From: Acidobacteriota bacterium
Lineage (GTDB): Bacteria; Acidobacteriota; Thermoanaerobaculia; Multivoradales; JBCCEF01
DNA length: 64,000 bases
Assembly (NCBI GenBank): GCA_039028635.1
Contig: JBCCHV010000010.1
Coordinates: 62,001 to 126,000 of the forward strand
Direction: 5' to 3'
Positions 1 through 7,838 of the stretch are shown one piece after another (the first letter of the stretch is position 1; every line of letters begins with the position of its first letter). Under the pieces are notes generated by a model. It was not told where the DNA came from. It ran no database searches and saw only the letters and a list, made by a program, of their open reading frames with translations. A program made the translations under genes and the position numbers.

Positions 1-796
1 CGCGCCAGATGGTGAGCTTCATCTTGTAGGGGCCGTGGCCGAGGCCGTCGTCGTCGACCCAGTCCTCGAAGGACTGCGGCTCCTCCGGGATGTTCTGCAG
101 GATGAGCTGCTGCATGGCGCGGTAGGTGCGGTCGAGGAGCGCCTGGCAGGCGGCCAGGTAGACGTCCTTGCCGAAGCGCTCGCAGATCTCGACGACGCGC
201 TTCTCCGCCGTGCGGCAGCCGGCGACGATGCCCATCAGGTCGGCACGGTTCATCTCCGGCATGCGGACGTTGTTCAAGATCATCGCGATGACGTCCTGCA
301 CCGGCTCGCCGCGGCGGAAGATCTTGACCGGCGGAATCATCATCGCCTCGCCGTAGATCGACTTGGCGCCGGTGGGCAGGGAGCCCGGCAGCGGACCACC
401 CATGTCCATCATGTGGCCGAACATGCTCGACCAGCCGACCAGCTCGCCGTCGTGGAAGATCGGCACCAGCACCAGCCAATCGTTGACGTGGGAGATGGCG
501 CCACCGCACTTGTAGGGATCGTTGGTCAGAATGACGTCGCCGGGCTCGACGGTGTCCTGGTAGGACTCCATCATCTCGGCGATGTAGGAGCCGAACTGCC
601 CCACCACCATCCGCCCGAGGGGATCGGTGATCATCGGAAACTCGTCGTGCTGCTCGCGGATCACCGGGCTCATGGCGGTGCGGAAGAGCACCGCGTCCAT
701 CTCGTGGCGAGCGTTCTTGAGGGCGCCCTCGATGATGTCGAGGGTCACCGAATCGATCTCGAGATCGGGGATCTGGGCTACCTTGACGCCAATCAT
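1..796 (-). CDS. hyuB: Hydantoinase B/oxoprolinase family protein, 3' end outside the window
   Basis: The reverse strand is open from an ATG at 796 to the left edge, about 265 codons without a stop. It reads like the N-terminal half of the HyuB family (N-methylhydantoinase B, 5-oxoprolinase beta half, acetone/acetophenone carboxylase alpha relatives). Family hallmarks visible are LDIIEGALKNARHEM near the start, then ITDPLGRMVVG, PGDVILTNDPYKCGG and VNDWLVLVPIFHDGE. The start codon overlaps the hyuA stop as ATGA (793-796), so the two subunits are translationally coupled, as usual for this pair. HyuA and HyuB together carry out ATP-dependent opening of cyclic amides such as hydantoins or 5-oxoproline, or carboxylation of ketones. 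The substrate cannot be told from this fragment. The C-terminus lies beyond position 1. Confidence 0.9.
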   Translation of the reverse strand, partial: MIGVKVAQIPDLEIDSVTLDIIEGALKNARHEMDAVLFRTAMSPVIREQHDEFPMITDPLGRMVVGQFGSYIAEMMESYQDTVEPGDVILTNDPYKCGGAISHVNDWLVLVPIFHDGELVGWSSMFGHMMDMGGPLPGSLPTGAKSIYGEAMMIPPVKIFRRGEPVQDVIAMILNNVRMPEMNRADLMGIVAGCRTAEKRVVEICERFGKDVYLAACQALLDRTYRAMQQLILQNIPEEPQSFEDWVDDDGLGHGPYKMKLTIWR

Positions 797-2859
797 TGGC
801 CGGCCTCCTGGGGACGGATGAGTAGATTCAGGTGGAGATCGACCTCGGCGACATAGCCGGCGAGCACCACCGTGGTGGAGTCGAATTCGGTGACGATCGC
901 CGGGCCGGCGATGCGGTTGCCCGGCCGCAGCAGGGAGCGGTCGTAGATCAGGGTCGGCAACCACTCACCCTCGAAGTAGACCTTGTGCTCCTCGACCACC
1001 GCGGCGGCGGGATTGGGACCGGTGATGGTCTCGCCGGCGGTCGTCGGCGGCTCCGGCACCGAGCCGACGCCCACCGCCCGCAGGTTGACGATCTCGCACA
1101 CGGTGTCGTCCATGCGGTAGCCGTAGAACTGCTCGTGCAGGGCGTTGAAACGCTCCGCCAGCAGCTCGACACCCTGCACTTCGATCTCTCCCGGCTTGAC
1201 CGCGATGGGAATCTCGTAGCCCTGGCGGTAGTAGCGCATGTCGACGTTGTAGTCGACCCGCCGCTGCTCCACCAGGCCACCTTCGCGTTCGAGCCAGGCG
1301 TCGGCTTCGTCGCCCAGCTCGCGCAGCACCCCGGCGACCTCCGCCGGGGTCACCTGGTCGACGTTGCGGATGTAAGTGCGGGCGAACTCTTCGCGGAAAT
1401 CGGCCACCAGGTCACCGTTGGCACACAGCAGGCCCGGCCCCGGCGGCACCAACACCGGAAAGGCGCCCATCAGGGCGGCCACGGCATTGGCGTGCAGCGG
1501 ACCGGCGCCACCGAAGGCCACCAGCGCGAAGTCCCGCGGGTCATAGCCACGCTGCACCGACACCAGCCGCAGGGCACCGGCCATGTTCTCGTTGACGATG
1601 TCGAGAATGCCCTGGGCGGCGGCGTGGAGCTCCAGACCGAGAGCCTCGGCGATGGTGCCGACGGCGGTCTCGGCGGCGGCGACATCGAGCTGCATCTCGC
1701 CACCGATCAAGCGCGGCGGCAGGTGGCCGACCACGACGTTGGCGTCGGTCACCGCCGGTTCCGTGCCGCCGCGGCCGTAGCAGGCCGGCCCGGGATCGGC
1801 ACCGGCCGACTGCGGCCCGACGCGCAGCGCCTTGGTGAGCTCCGGAACGTGGGCGATGGAGCCGCCGCCGGCACCCACCGAGTGCACGTTGACGCTCGGC
1901 ACCTTGACCCGGAAATGGCCGAGCTCGGTCTCCCGCGCCAGCGTCGGCTGACCGTTCTCGCACAGGGCGACATCCGTCGAGGTGCCCCCCATGTCGAAGG
2001 TCAGGATGTTGTCGAAGCCGGCCCGCTGGGCCACCGCCAGGGCGCCGGCGACGCCGCCGGAGGGTCCCGAGAGAATGCCGTAGACGGGCTTTTCCTGGGT
2101 CACCTGGGTGCTCATCAGGCCGGCGTCCGAACGCAGGATGTTGACCGAGCCGGTGACCCCGCCGTCGCGCAGGGCGCTCTCGAGGTTGTGGATGTAGCTC
2201 GCCACCTTCGGCCGCACATAGGAGTTCATGCAGGCCGTCAAGGTGCGCTCGTACTCGCGGAACTCGGGCAGCACGTCCGAGGACAGGGTGACCGGAAAGT
2301 CCGGATAGAGCTCGGCGATGATCGCCCCGATGCGGCGCTCGTGGTCTGGATTGGCGTAGGAGTTGATCAGCGACACGGTGAGCGACTCGACGCCCGAGTC
2401 CACCAGGTCGCGCACCGTCGCCCGTACCTGCTCCTCGTCGAGGGCCACCACCACCTCGCCGCGAGCATCCATGCGCTCGACCGCCTCTCGGGTGTCCTCG
2501 AGAGCCGCCGGCGGCTCCGGCTTGATCATGATCATCCAACCGGCCAGCGGGCCGGGAGTCTGGGAGCGCGCCAGGTGCAGGATCTGGCCGAAGCCCCGGG
2601 TGGTGATCAAGCCGACCCGCGAGCCCTTGCCCTCGAGCACCGCGTTGGTCGCCACCGTCGTGCCGTGCATGACGTGGGAGAGCGCCCCGGGCTCGGCGCC
2701 GCTCTCGTCCAGAATCCGGCGCACGCCGGTCAACACACCCTGCGACGGATCGGCCGGCGTCGAGGGTGTCTTCACCCGAAACGTCGCGCCGCTCGCGTCG
2801 TCGATCAGGATCAGGTCAGTGAACGTGCCACCGACGTCCACCCCGAGGCGATACGCCAT
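793..2859 (-). CDS. hyuA: Hydantoinase A/oxoprolinase family protein
   Basis: 688 residues, the normal size for HyuA. The N-terminus MAYRLGVDVGGTFTDLILID is the ASKHA phosphate-binding motif of the Hydant_A_N domain (roughly residues 4-185). The central hydantoinase A domain (about 200-490) contains SGPSGGVAGALA, the metal/phosphate stretch TFDMGGTSTDVALC, and GAGGGSIA. A C-terminal domain follows (about 500-680). ATP-dependent ring opening of hydantoin or 5-oxoproline, or ketone carboxylation together with HyuB, is the family role; I cannot choose between them. A strong ribosome site (AGGAAGGAG) lies 6 bases before the ATG at 2859. It is the first gene of the leftward operon and faces the RRM operon across a divergent intergenic region with a large palindrome that could control it. 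Confidence 0.93.
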   Translation of the reverse strand: MAYRLGVDVGGTFTDLILIDDASGATFRVKTPSTPADPSQGVLTGVRRILDESGAEPGALSHVMHGTTVATNAVLEGKGSRVGLITTRGFGQILHLARSQTPGPLAGWMIMIKPEPPAALEDTREAVERMDARGEVVVALDEEQVRATVRDLVDSGVESLTVSLINSYANPDHERRIGAIIAELYPDFPVTLSSDVLPEFREYERTLTACMNSYVRPKVASYIHNLESALRDGGVTGSVNILRSDAGLMSTQVTQEKPVYGILSGPSGGVAGALAVAQRAGFDNILTFDMGGTSTDVALCENGQPTLARETELGHFRVKVPSVNVHSVGAGGGSIAHVPELTKALRVGPQSAGADPGPACYGRGGTEPAVTDANVVVGHLPPRLIGGEMQLDVAAAETAVGTIAEALGLELHAAAQGILDIVNENMAGALRLVSVQRGYDPRDFALVAFGGAGPLHANAVAALMGAFPVLVPPGPGLLCANGDLVADFREEFARTYIRNVDQVTPAEVAGVLRELGDEADAWLEREGGLVEQRRVDYNVDMRYYRQGYEIPIAVKPGEIEVQGVELLAERFNALHEQFYGYRMDDTVCEIVNLRAVGVGSVPEPPTTAGETITGPNPAAAVVEEHKVYFEGEWLPTLIYDRSLLRPGNRIAGPAIVTEFDSTTVVLAGYVAEVDLHLNLLIRPQEAGQ

Positions 2860-3183
2860 GTCATCTCCTTCCTAAGATTCTCGAAATGCCCAGCAAAACC
2901 GGGGCCTTCGCCCCGATATGTCCGATTGTAATACTAATAGTACCACTCGATGACGACAGGTGCTCAACACAACCGCAACCATGAAAATCCACCACTTGAT
3001 GGTCGATTTTCATGGTCCTGAGTCGGCCCAGCGCCAAACCTTGGAGTCGCGAATCGAGGCTTCCTCTGCGTTCTCCGCAACCTTGACTGCTATCCTTCAA
3101 GGTAGCTCAAATGAGTAGCTATTGAGGTTCGAAGCAGGTCGTCCAAGGACGAGGCCTGCGCTTGAGGGGAGGGCTTGTTGTCA
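2860..3183. other. Divergent intergenic region between hyuA and the RRM operon
   Basis: About 320 bases without a convincing gene; the small reverse ORF here has no family likeness or ribosome site. The region is visibly richer in A and T than its flanks. It holds an 11-base palindrome TACTAATAGTA (2932-2942) close to hyuA and the 39-base palindrome described separately (2978-3016). Both operons must start transcription here. Confidence 0.6.
2978..3016. promoter_or_regulatory. 39-bp imperfect palindrome, candidate operator or transcript hairpin
   Basis: The left arm 2978-2994 (ACCATGAAAATC plus CACCA) pairs with the right arm 3000-3016 (TGGTC plus GATTTTCATGGT). There are 16 matches in 17 pairs and a 5-base loop; the outer 12 bases match perfectly. 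It has no T-run on either side, so a simple terminator is unlikely. Its place between two divergent operons fits a binding site for a dimeric regulator, but a structured leader RNA is equally possible. Confidence 0.55.
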
Positions 3184-3705
3184 ATGCGAATCTTTGTGGG
3201 AAACCTGCCGTTCTCGGCGACGGAGGATGAGATTCGGGACCTCTTTGCCGAGTTCGGGAGGGTGGACTCGGTTCACCTGATCACGGATCGGGAAACGGGC
3301 CGACCGCGGGGTTTTGGCTTCGTCGAGATGGATGGCGAGGGCGGTGCTCAGGCCATCGAGGCTCTGCACCAAACCACCTTCGGTGGTCGTGCCCTGAATA
3401 TCAATGAAGCGCGGCCCCGCCCCCAGCGCTCGACGACACCTCAATCTAGCTCGGTCGGGGATTCCAAGCAGGCCGAGAGGTCGGATGACAAAGCACCGGC
3501 CCCCGCCGAGCCCATGGAAGAAGAGGCCTCAGCCTCAGCCGAACCCCCAGCTTCCCCCGTCGAGCTCCTGGTCGACCCGGGGAGCGCCCCGCCGGAGGTA
3601 GTGGCCGAGATCCTCGCCGAGTTCTCCGGGCTGTTTCGCTCGGTGAGCGGCAGCGGCGTCGAGTTCCGCTTCAGCGAATCCCACTCCCTGGCGATCCATG
3701 ATTGA
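3184..3705 (+). CDS. RRM RNA-binding protein with an acidic linker and extra C-terminal module
   Basis: 173 residues from the ATG at 3184, which has GAGGGGAGGG about 10 bases upstream; a TTG at 3175 is in frame but less likely. Residues 1-78 are a complete RNA-recognition motif: RNP2 IFVGNL (3-8), a helix SATEDEIRDLFAEFG, and RNP1 RGFGFVEM (42-49), with all three aromatic contact positions kept. Bacterial RRM proteins of this type bind single-stranded RNA and usually end soon after the RRM in a glycine-rich tail. Here a Pro/Glu/Ala-rich linker (about 80-124) leads to a compact predicted beta-alpha-beta piece (126-165) with DPGSAPPEVVAEILAEFSGL at its core. The stop overlaps the start of the next gene by 8 bases, so the two proteins are probably made together. 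Confidence 0.9.
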   Translation: MRIFVGNLPFSATEDEIRDLFAEFGRVDSVHLITDRETGRPRGFGFVEMDGEGGAQAIEALHQTTFGGRALNINEARPRPQRSTTPQSSSVGDSKQAERSDDKAPAPAEPMEEEASASAEPPASPVELLVDPGSAPPEVVAEILAEFSGLFRSVSGSGVEFRFSESHSLAIHD

Positions 3706-4162
3706 GGAGCCCCAGGAGGAGTCTCCACCGGCGGCCATCTACGAAGGACGGCCCAAGCTGCCGGAGGCCCCTGGCGAGAGCAAACGCTGGCGGCGCTTCG
3801 TCCGCTGGCTGCGCCGAGCGGCGCCTTGGTTGGGCAACAAGCGCGAGCTCGGCGAGGCTTACCTCAAAGCCCTTGTCGAGCAGGAGCTGGCCAAGGCCCG
3901 GCTGACCAACGCCCAAGCCACCAAGACCCTGGTGGAGGCGGAGTATGTCGCCCTGCAGACGGCAGAGAAGGCCGCCGACCTCGACGAGCGCTCGAGCCAG
4001 ACGAGGCAAGTGGTGGTCGACGCGCAGCAGGCGAGCTTCCGCGGCGACGAGCCGGAGCTGGTGGCCCAAGTCGAGGCGCTGCAGCGCAAGGTCGAGCTAC
4101 TGCGAGCCAAGTACGGCCTGGAGATCTTGCTCCTGGGCGATCCCTCCGATCAGCCGAAGTAG
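3698..4162 (+). CDS. Small coiled-coil protein coupled to the RRM gene
   Basis: 154 residues starting inside the last codons of the RRM gene (shared ATGATTGA, 3698-3705). There is no signal peptide or membrane segment. A proline-rich N-terminus is followed by a basic, tryptophan-rich stretch (KRWRRFVRWLRRAAPWLG, about 29-46). Then comes a long charged helix (about 50-100), a short break containing FRGDEPE, and a second helix (about 120-140). I recognise no named family. The tight coupling suggests the product binds the RRM protein, perhaps through its unusual C-terminal module, and the basic segment could touch RNA; both points are inference. Confidence 0.8.
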   Translation: MIEEPQEESPPAAIYEGRPKLPEAPGESKRWRRFVRWLRRAAPWLGNKRELGEAYLKALVEQELAKARLTNAQATKTLVEAEYVALQTAEKAADLDERSSQTRQVVVDAQQASFRGDEPELVAQVEALQRKVELLRAKYGLEILLLGDPSDQPK

Positions 4163-4253
4163 GCCATCCGGAAGTCCTTGGATCGCAACGACTCCGAACC
4201 CCTAAATCCTCCACAGCCGTTGGAGGCCCCATTTTCCAAAAGGAGAGTCCTCC

Positions 4254-4520
4254 GTGAAACTCAAGGTTACCGGTTATGAAAATTGGGTTGAGGACGAGCT
4301 CGACGCGCTGTTCGCCAATTACCCGACCTGGAGACCTATCGCAGAAAGTACCCGTCGAATCACGGGAAAGCCCTACACCATTGGTACGATTGACGATCAA
4401 GAGGGCGAAAGGGCCATCCAAGATCTGCACGACAAAGAGCTCGAGTTGGGAAACCTCCTCGAGGTGAGGCAGTACCTCGATCCCAACGAAGGGGGAGGAG
4501 GATATCGACGCCGCTACTAG
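4254..4520 (+). CDS. Degenerate RRM-like protein
   Basis: 88 residues from a GTG at 4254 with the ribosome site AAAAGGAGAG 8-9 bases upstream. The order of elements follows an RRM: an RNP2-like strand LKVTGY (3-8), a helix WVEDELDALFANY (11-23), an RNP1-like strand KPYTIGTI (39-46), a second helix with AIQDLHDKEL (54-63), a last strand NLLEVRQYL, and a GGGGYRRRY tail like those of bacterial RRM proteins. Most RNA-contacting aromatics are replaced (K4 in RNP2, I43 in RNP1), leaving only Y41. It could be a divergent RRM with altered specificity or a protein-interaction version of the fold. It lies 91 bases after the coiled-coil gene, probably in the same transcript. Confidence 0.72.
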   Translation: MKLKVTGYENWVEDELDALFANYPTWRPIAESTRRITGKPYTIGTIDDQEGERAIQDLHDKELELGNLLEVRQYLDPNEGGGGYRRRY

Positions 4521-4531
4521 GTCCCAACGAA

Positions 4532-4921
4532 GTGAACGGAACGATCGTTGTCGAGCTGGTCGGCGCAACCTGCCTCTGCGCCACCGGTATTTCCCACTGG
4601 CTGCACCCCGAGGCCTGGAGTGAGCACTTCGCCCGCCTGGCAGAAAAGGGCAACGCCGGCGCACTGAGCAACGGACTCATGCACGCCGGCGTCGGCGCCT
4701 TCTTCGTCGCCTCTCATCCGGTCTTCTTCGGCTGGCGCGCCCTGTTGACCTACTGGGCGCTGGCCGTCTTGGCGAAAGGCCTGTTCTACCTCGTCGCACC
4801 CGAGGTCGGTGTACGCAGCATGGCCGCCTGCACTCCCGAGCGGGCCAGGAGGCTGCGCTGGGCGGGCCTGCCGATGACGATTCTGGGGTTGGTCGTCGCC
4901 GGCATTGCGCTCATCCCGTAG
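4532..4921 (+). CDS. Small membrane protein A, unknown function
   Basis: 129 residues from a GTG at 4532, only 11 bases after the previous stop. Three or four hydrophobic segments are visible: about 4-20, 52-70, 75-92 and 110-127. Between the last two lies a conserved-looking soluble loop with LVAPEVGVRSMAACTPERAR. I do not recognise the family; size and layout suggest an integral inner-membrane protein. Its last ~53 codons are repeated as a gene fragment at 9296-9458. The gene converges on the cation pump, with 18 bases between the stops. Confidence 0.75.
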   Translation: MNGTIVVELVGATCLCATGISHWLHPEAWSEHFARLAEKGNAGALSNGLMHAGVGAFFVASHPVFFGWRALLTYWALAVLAKGLFYLVAPEVGVRSMAACTPERARRLRWAGLPMTILGLVVAGIALIP

Positions 4922-4939
4922 CCGCTTCCGGCGTAGTAC

Positions 4940-7621
4940 CTACCGTTCCTTCCTTGGCCGAAACCAGGCCAAGGCCTGCCCCACGAGCAGCGGCAGGATG
5001 GAAGCCACAGCCACCCGCAGCCAGTCGCCGGCTTCGAGGGCGACGGTTCCGAGAGGCCTCTGCAACCAAGGAAGGAAGAGTGCCGCGAGCTGGAGAGCCG
5101 CCACCAGCACGACGGCTCCCCATGCCCAGCGGTTGGTCAGAAGGCGCCGCAAGCCGAGCGGCCGGCCTCCGCTGCGGGCGTTGAAAAGGTGGAAGAGTTG
5201 GCCGAAGGCGAGGCTGGCGAAGGCGACGGTGACGGCGCGCTCGGTCGCCGCAGGTCCGCCGGCCTCGAGAGTAAGGACGAAGGCTCCGAGGGTGGCGATG
5301 GTGAGGACGACGGCGTAGCCGGCGATGCGAGCGGTGAAATCACGGGTCAGAATGCCTTCCCTGGGCGGCCGTGGCGGCTCGCTCATGATTCCCGCCGGCG
5401 CCGGCTCGACGGCGAGGGCGAGGGCCGGGAAGACGTCGGTGACCAGGTTGAGCCAGAGGAGCTGCAACGGCAGCAAGGGCAGCGGCAGGCCCAGCAAGCC
5501 GGAGACGAACAGCACCAAGATCTCGGCGAGATTGCAGGAGAAGAGGTAAAAGACGAAGCGCCGGATGTTGGTGAAGATGGTGCGCCCTTCGCGCAGGGCC
5601 ACGGCGATGGTCTCGAAGCGATCGTCGGCAAGCACGATATCTGCCGCCTGGCGCGCGACGTCGGTGCCGCGACCTCCCATCGCCACCCCGATGTCGGCCT
5701 GGCGCAGTGCCGGGGCATCGTTGACCCCGTCGCCGAGCATGGCGACCACGTCTCCCGCCTGTTGAAAGGCTCGCACCACCCGCAGCTTGTCTTTCGGCGT
5801 CACCCGGCTGAGTCCGCCGAGGGTAGCCAGGGTCGAGCTCAGCTCCTCGGTCTCGCGGGGCAGCTCCCGGCCATCGACGACATGTTGGCCCGGGCCCAGA
5901 ATCGACAGGCTGCGCCCGACCGCTTCCGCAGTTCGCGCCTGGTCGCCGGTCAGCATGATGGTGCGGACGCCGGCATCCCGCAGCGCCTCGATGGTCTCGG
6001 CGACGCCTTCCGAAGGTGGGTCGAAGAGACCGATGAGGCCGAGGAAGGTCAGGTTCGACAAGGCCTCTTCGTCGGCGGCGCAACCGGCGGCCAAGGTGCC
6101 GCGAGCCAAAGCCAGAACGCGCAGACCGCGGCCCGCCAGCTCGCCGTTGACTTCGAGCAAACGGTCCCGACCGGCGTCATCGAGGGGCTGCAACGTTGCG
6201 CCCGGCCCGAGCAGAGACGTCGCCCGAGAGATCAGAGCCCGGGCCGCGCCTTTGACGTAGATGACGTCGCCTTCCCGACCACCCTCGATCGGACGATGGA
6301 AGGTCGCCATCAACATGCGCCGACTCGAGAAGGGAACCTCGCCTGTCTCCGGCTCGGCCGCGAGCAGAGCGGAGCGTTCGAGGCCGGCGCGCCGCGCGGC
6401 CGCCAACAGGGCTACCTCCGTAGGATCGCCGACACCCTCTTCACCTTCGGGATCCAGGGCCGCACGGTTCGCCTGCGCCGCGCAGTGAAGTGCGGCCCGG
6501 GCAGTGGGCACGCTGCCGGCCGGCTGCGCCCCGAGATCGAGCTCCCGCTCAGAGGTCCACAAGGTAGTGGCCGACATGCGGCCCGAGGTCAATGTGCCGG
6601 TCTTGTCGCTGCAGACCACGGTGGCCGAGCCGAGGGTCTCGACGGCCGGCAACCGCCTCACCAACGCCTGGCGAGCGGCCATCCGCTGCAGACCGAGAGC
6701 CAAGGTGATGGTGGTCACCACCGGCAGGCCCTCGGGAACTGCCGCAATGGCAAGAGCGAGGCCGGTTTCGAGCATCAGCCACAGCTCGTTGCCACGCAGA
6801 ATCCCGACCGCGGCAACCACCGCCCCCAACCCCAAGGCGACCACCACCATGCGGCGCCCGAGCACCGTCAGCCGCTGCTCGAGGGGAGTCGGCTCGGAGC
6901 GTAGAGAAACCAACAGCTCGCGGATGCGACCCAGCTCCGACCGTCCTCCGGTGGCGACCACCAGGGCGCGACCGTCGCCGGCGGCGACCAGCGTTCCGCG
7001 ATAGACCATGGAGCAGCGTTCGGCGAGGACCGTGTCCTCGGGGACCGGGTCCACCGACTTGACCACCGGCAGCGATTCGCCGGTGAGAGCGGCTTCGATC
7101 GTGCTCAGCTCGGAGCCGACCAGCAAACGAGAATCGGCGGGAACCGCGTCGCCGGCAGCGAGCACCACGACATCACCGGGCACCAGCTCGCGGGCCGCGA
7201 GGGCCAGCTCGCGCCCATCGCGCAACACCAGCGCCTCGGGAACCTCCAAATCCTCCAGGGCTTCCATCGCCCCGCGAGCCCGCAGCTCGACGACGAAGCC
7301 GATAACCACGTTGATCAGCAGCACGACACCAACAGCCACCGCCTCGGCGGTTTCACCGAAGGCGGCGGCGACCAGCGCCGCCACCGCCAGCAGCAGCACC
7401 ACCACACTGCTGAGCTGGCGGCCGAGAATGCGGTACCAGGGATCGCGCTCCGGAGGAGCGCCCTCATTCGGCCCGAAACGCTCGAGTCGTCGTGCCGCCT
7501 CGGCTTGGCTAAGTCCGGTGGAAGACGTACCGAGGGCCTCGAGAAGATCCGCAGCGGGCAGGGCATGCCAGTTCCCGGCCTCCGGCTGGGGCATCGCCCC
7601 GGGCGCGGATTCTGTGGTCAC
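4940..7621 (-). CDS. P2-type cation-transporting ATPase, Ca2+-pump-like
   Basis: About 893 residues, full length for SERCA/PMR1-like pumps. Motifs in order: TGES in the actuator domain, AAVPEGLPV in M4, the phosphorylated aspartate in SDKTGTLT, MLTGDQ, and MLGDGVNDAPAL in the P domain. Ca2+-site residues match SERCA: Glu in M4 PEGL, Asn and Glu in M5 (SCNLAEI) and NLVTD in M6. Ca2+ (perhaps also Mn2+) export is therefore likelier than Na+/K+ exchange. Start choice: GTG at 7621 has AGGGG five bases upstream. An upstream in-frame GTG at 7636 and an ATG at 7594 are alternatives. It stands convergent to gene A and is followed on its upstream side by 200 bases with no clear feature. Confidence 0.93.
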   Translation of the reverse strand: MTTESAPGAMPQPEAGNWHALPAADLLEALGTSSTGLSQAEAARRLERFGPNEGAPPERDPWYRILGRQLSSVVVLLLAVAALVAAAFGETAEAVAVGVVLLINVVIGFVVELRARGAMEALEDLEVPEALVLRDGRELALAARELVPGDVVVLAAGDAVPADSRLLVGSELSTIEAALTGESLPVVKSVDPVPEDTVLAERCSMVYRGTLVAAGDGRALVVATGGRSELGRIRELLVSLRSEPTPLEQRLTVLGRRMVVVALGLGAVVAAVGILRGNELWLMLETGLALAIAAVPEGLPVVTTITLALGLQRMAARQALVRRLPAVETLGSATVVCSDKTGTLTSGRMSATTLWTSERELDLGAQPAGSVPTARAALHCAAQANRAALDPEGEEGVGDPTEVALLAAARRAGLERSALLAAEPETGEVPFSSRRMLMATFHRPIEGGREGDVIYVKGAARALISRATSLLGPGATLQPLDDAGRDRLLEVNGELAGRGLRVLALARGTLAAGCAADEEALSNLTFLGLIGLFDPPSEGVAETIEALRDAGVRTIMLTGDQARTAEAVGRSLSILGPGQHVVDGRELPRETEELSSTLATLGGLSRVTPKDKLRVVRAFQQAGDVVAMLGDGVNDAPALRQADIGVAMGGRGTDVARQAADIVLADDRFETIAVALREGRTIFTNIRRFVFYLFSCNLAEILVLFVSGLLGLPLPLLPLQLLWLNLVTDVFPALALAVEPAPAGIMSEPPRPPREGILTRDFTARIAGYAVVLTIATLGAFVLTLEAGGPAATERAVTVAFASLAFGQLFHLFNARSGGRPLGLRRLLTNRWAWGAVVLVAALQLAALFLPWLQRPLGTVALEAGDWLRVAVASILPLLVGQALAWFRPRKER

Positions 7622-7838
7622 TCGTTCCCCTGGCACGGCGACGAACAGGACGGCACCGATGAGTAGGCGCAGGCGCTCTCACCCAAGAGCATTCTTGCCT
7701 CCTGGCAAAGAGAAGCGGCGGGCGATGACCTGCCTGCGGGTGGCTCTGTCCACACGGGGAGTATCGAACGGAACCAGCAAGGCAGGCAAACCCTTGGCCC
7801 CTCGACCCGCGCTGCCGCGACCCTAAGCGGCCCGTCAG

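Noticed and set aside
832-2931. Long plus-strand open frame opposite hyuA
   Set aside because: The reverse strand encodes an unmistakable HyuA with ribosome site; the plus frame has no motif and a His/Arg-rich composition.
2861-3100. 79-residue reverse frame upstream of hyuA
   Set aside because: No ribosome site, no homology-like pattern, and it contains the 39-bp palindrome.
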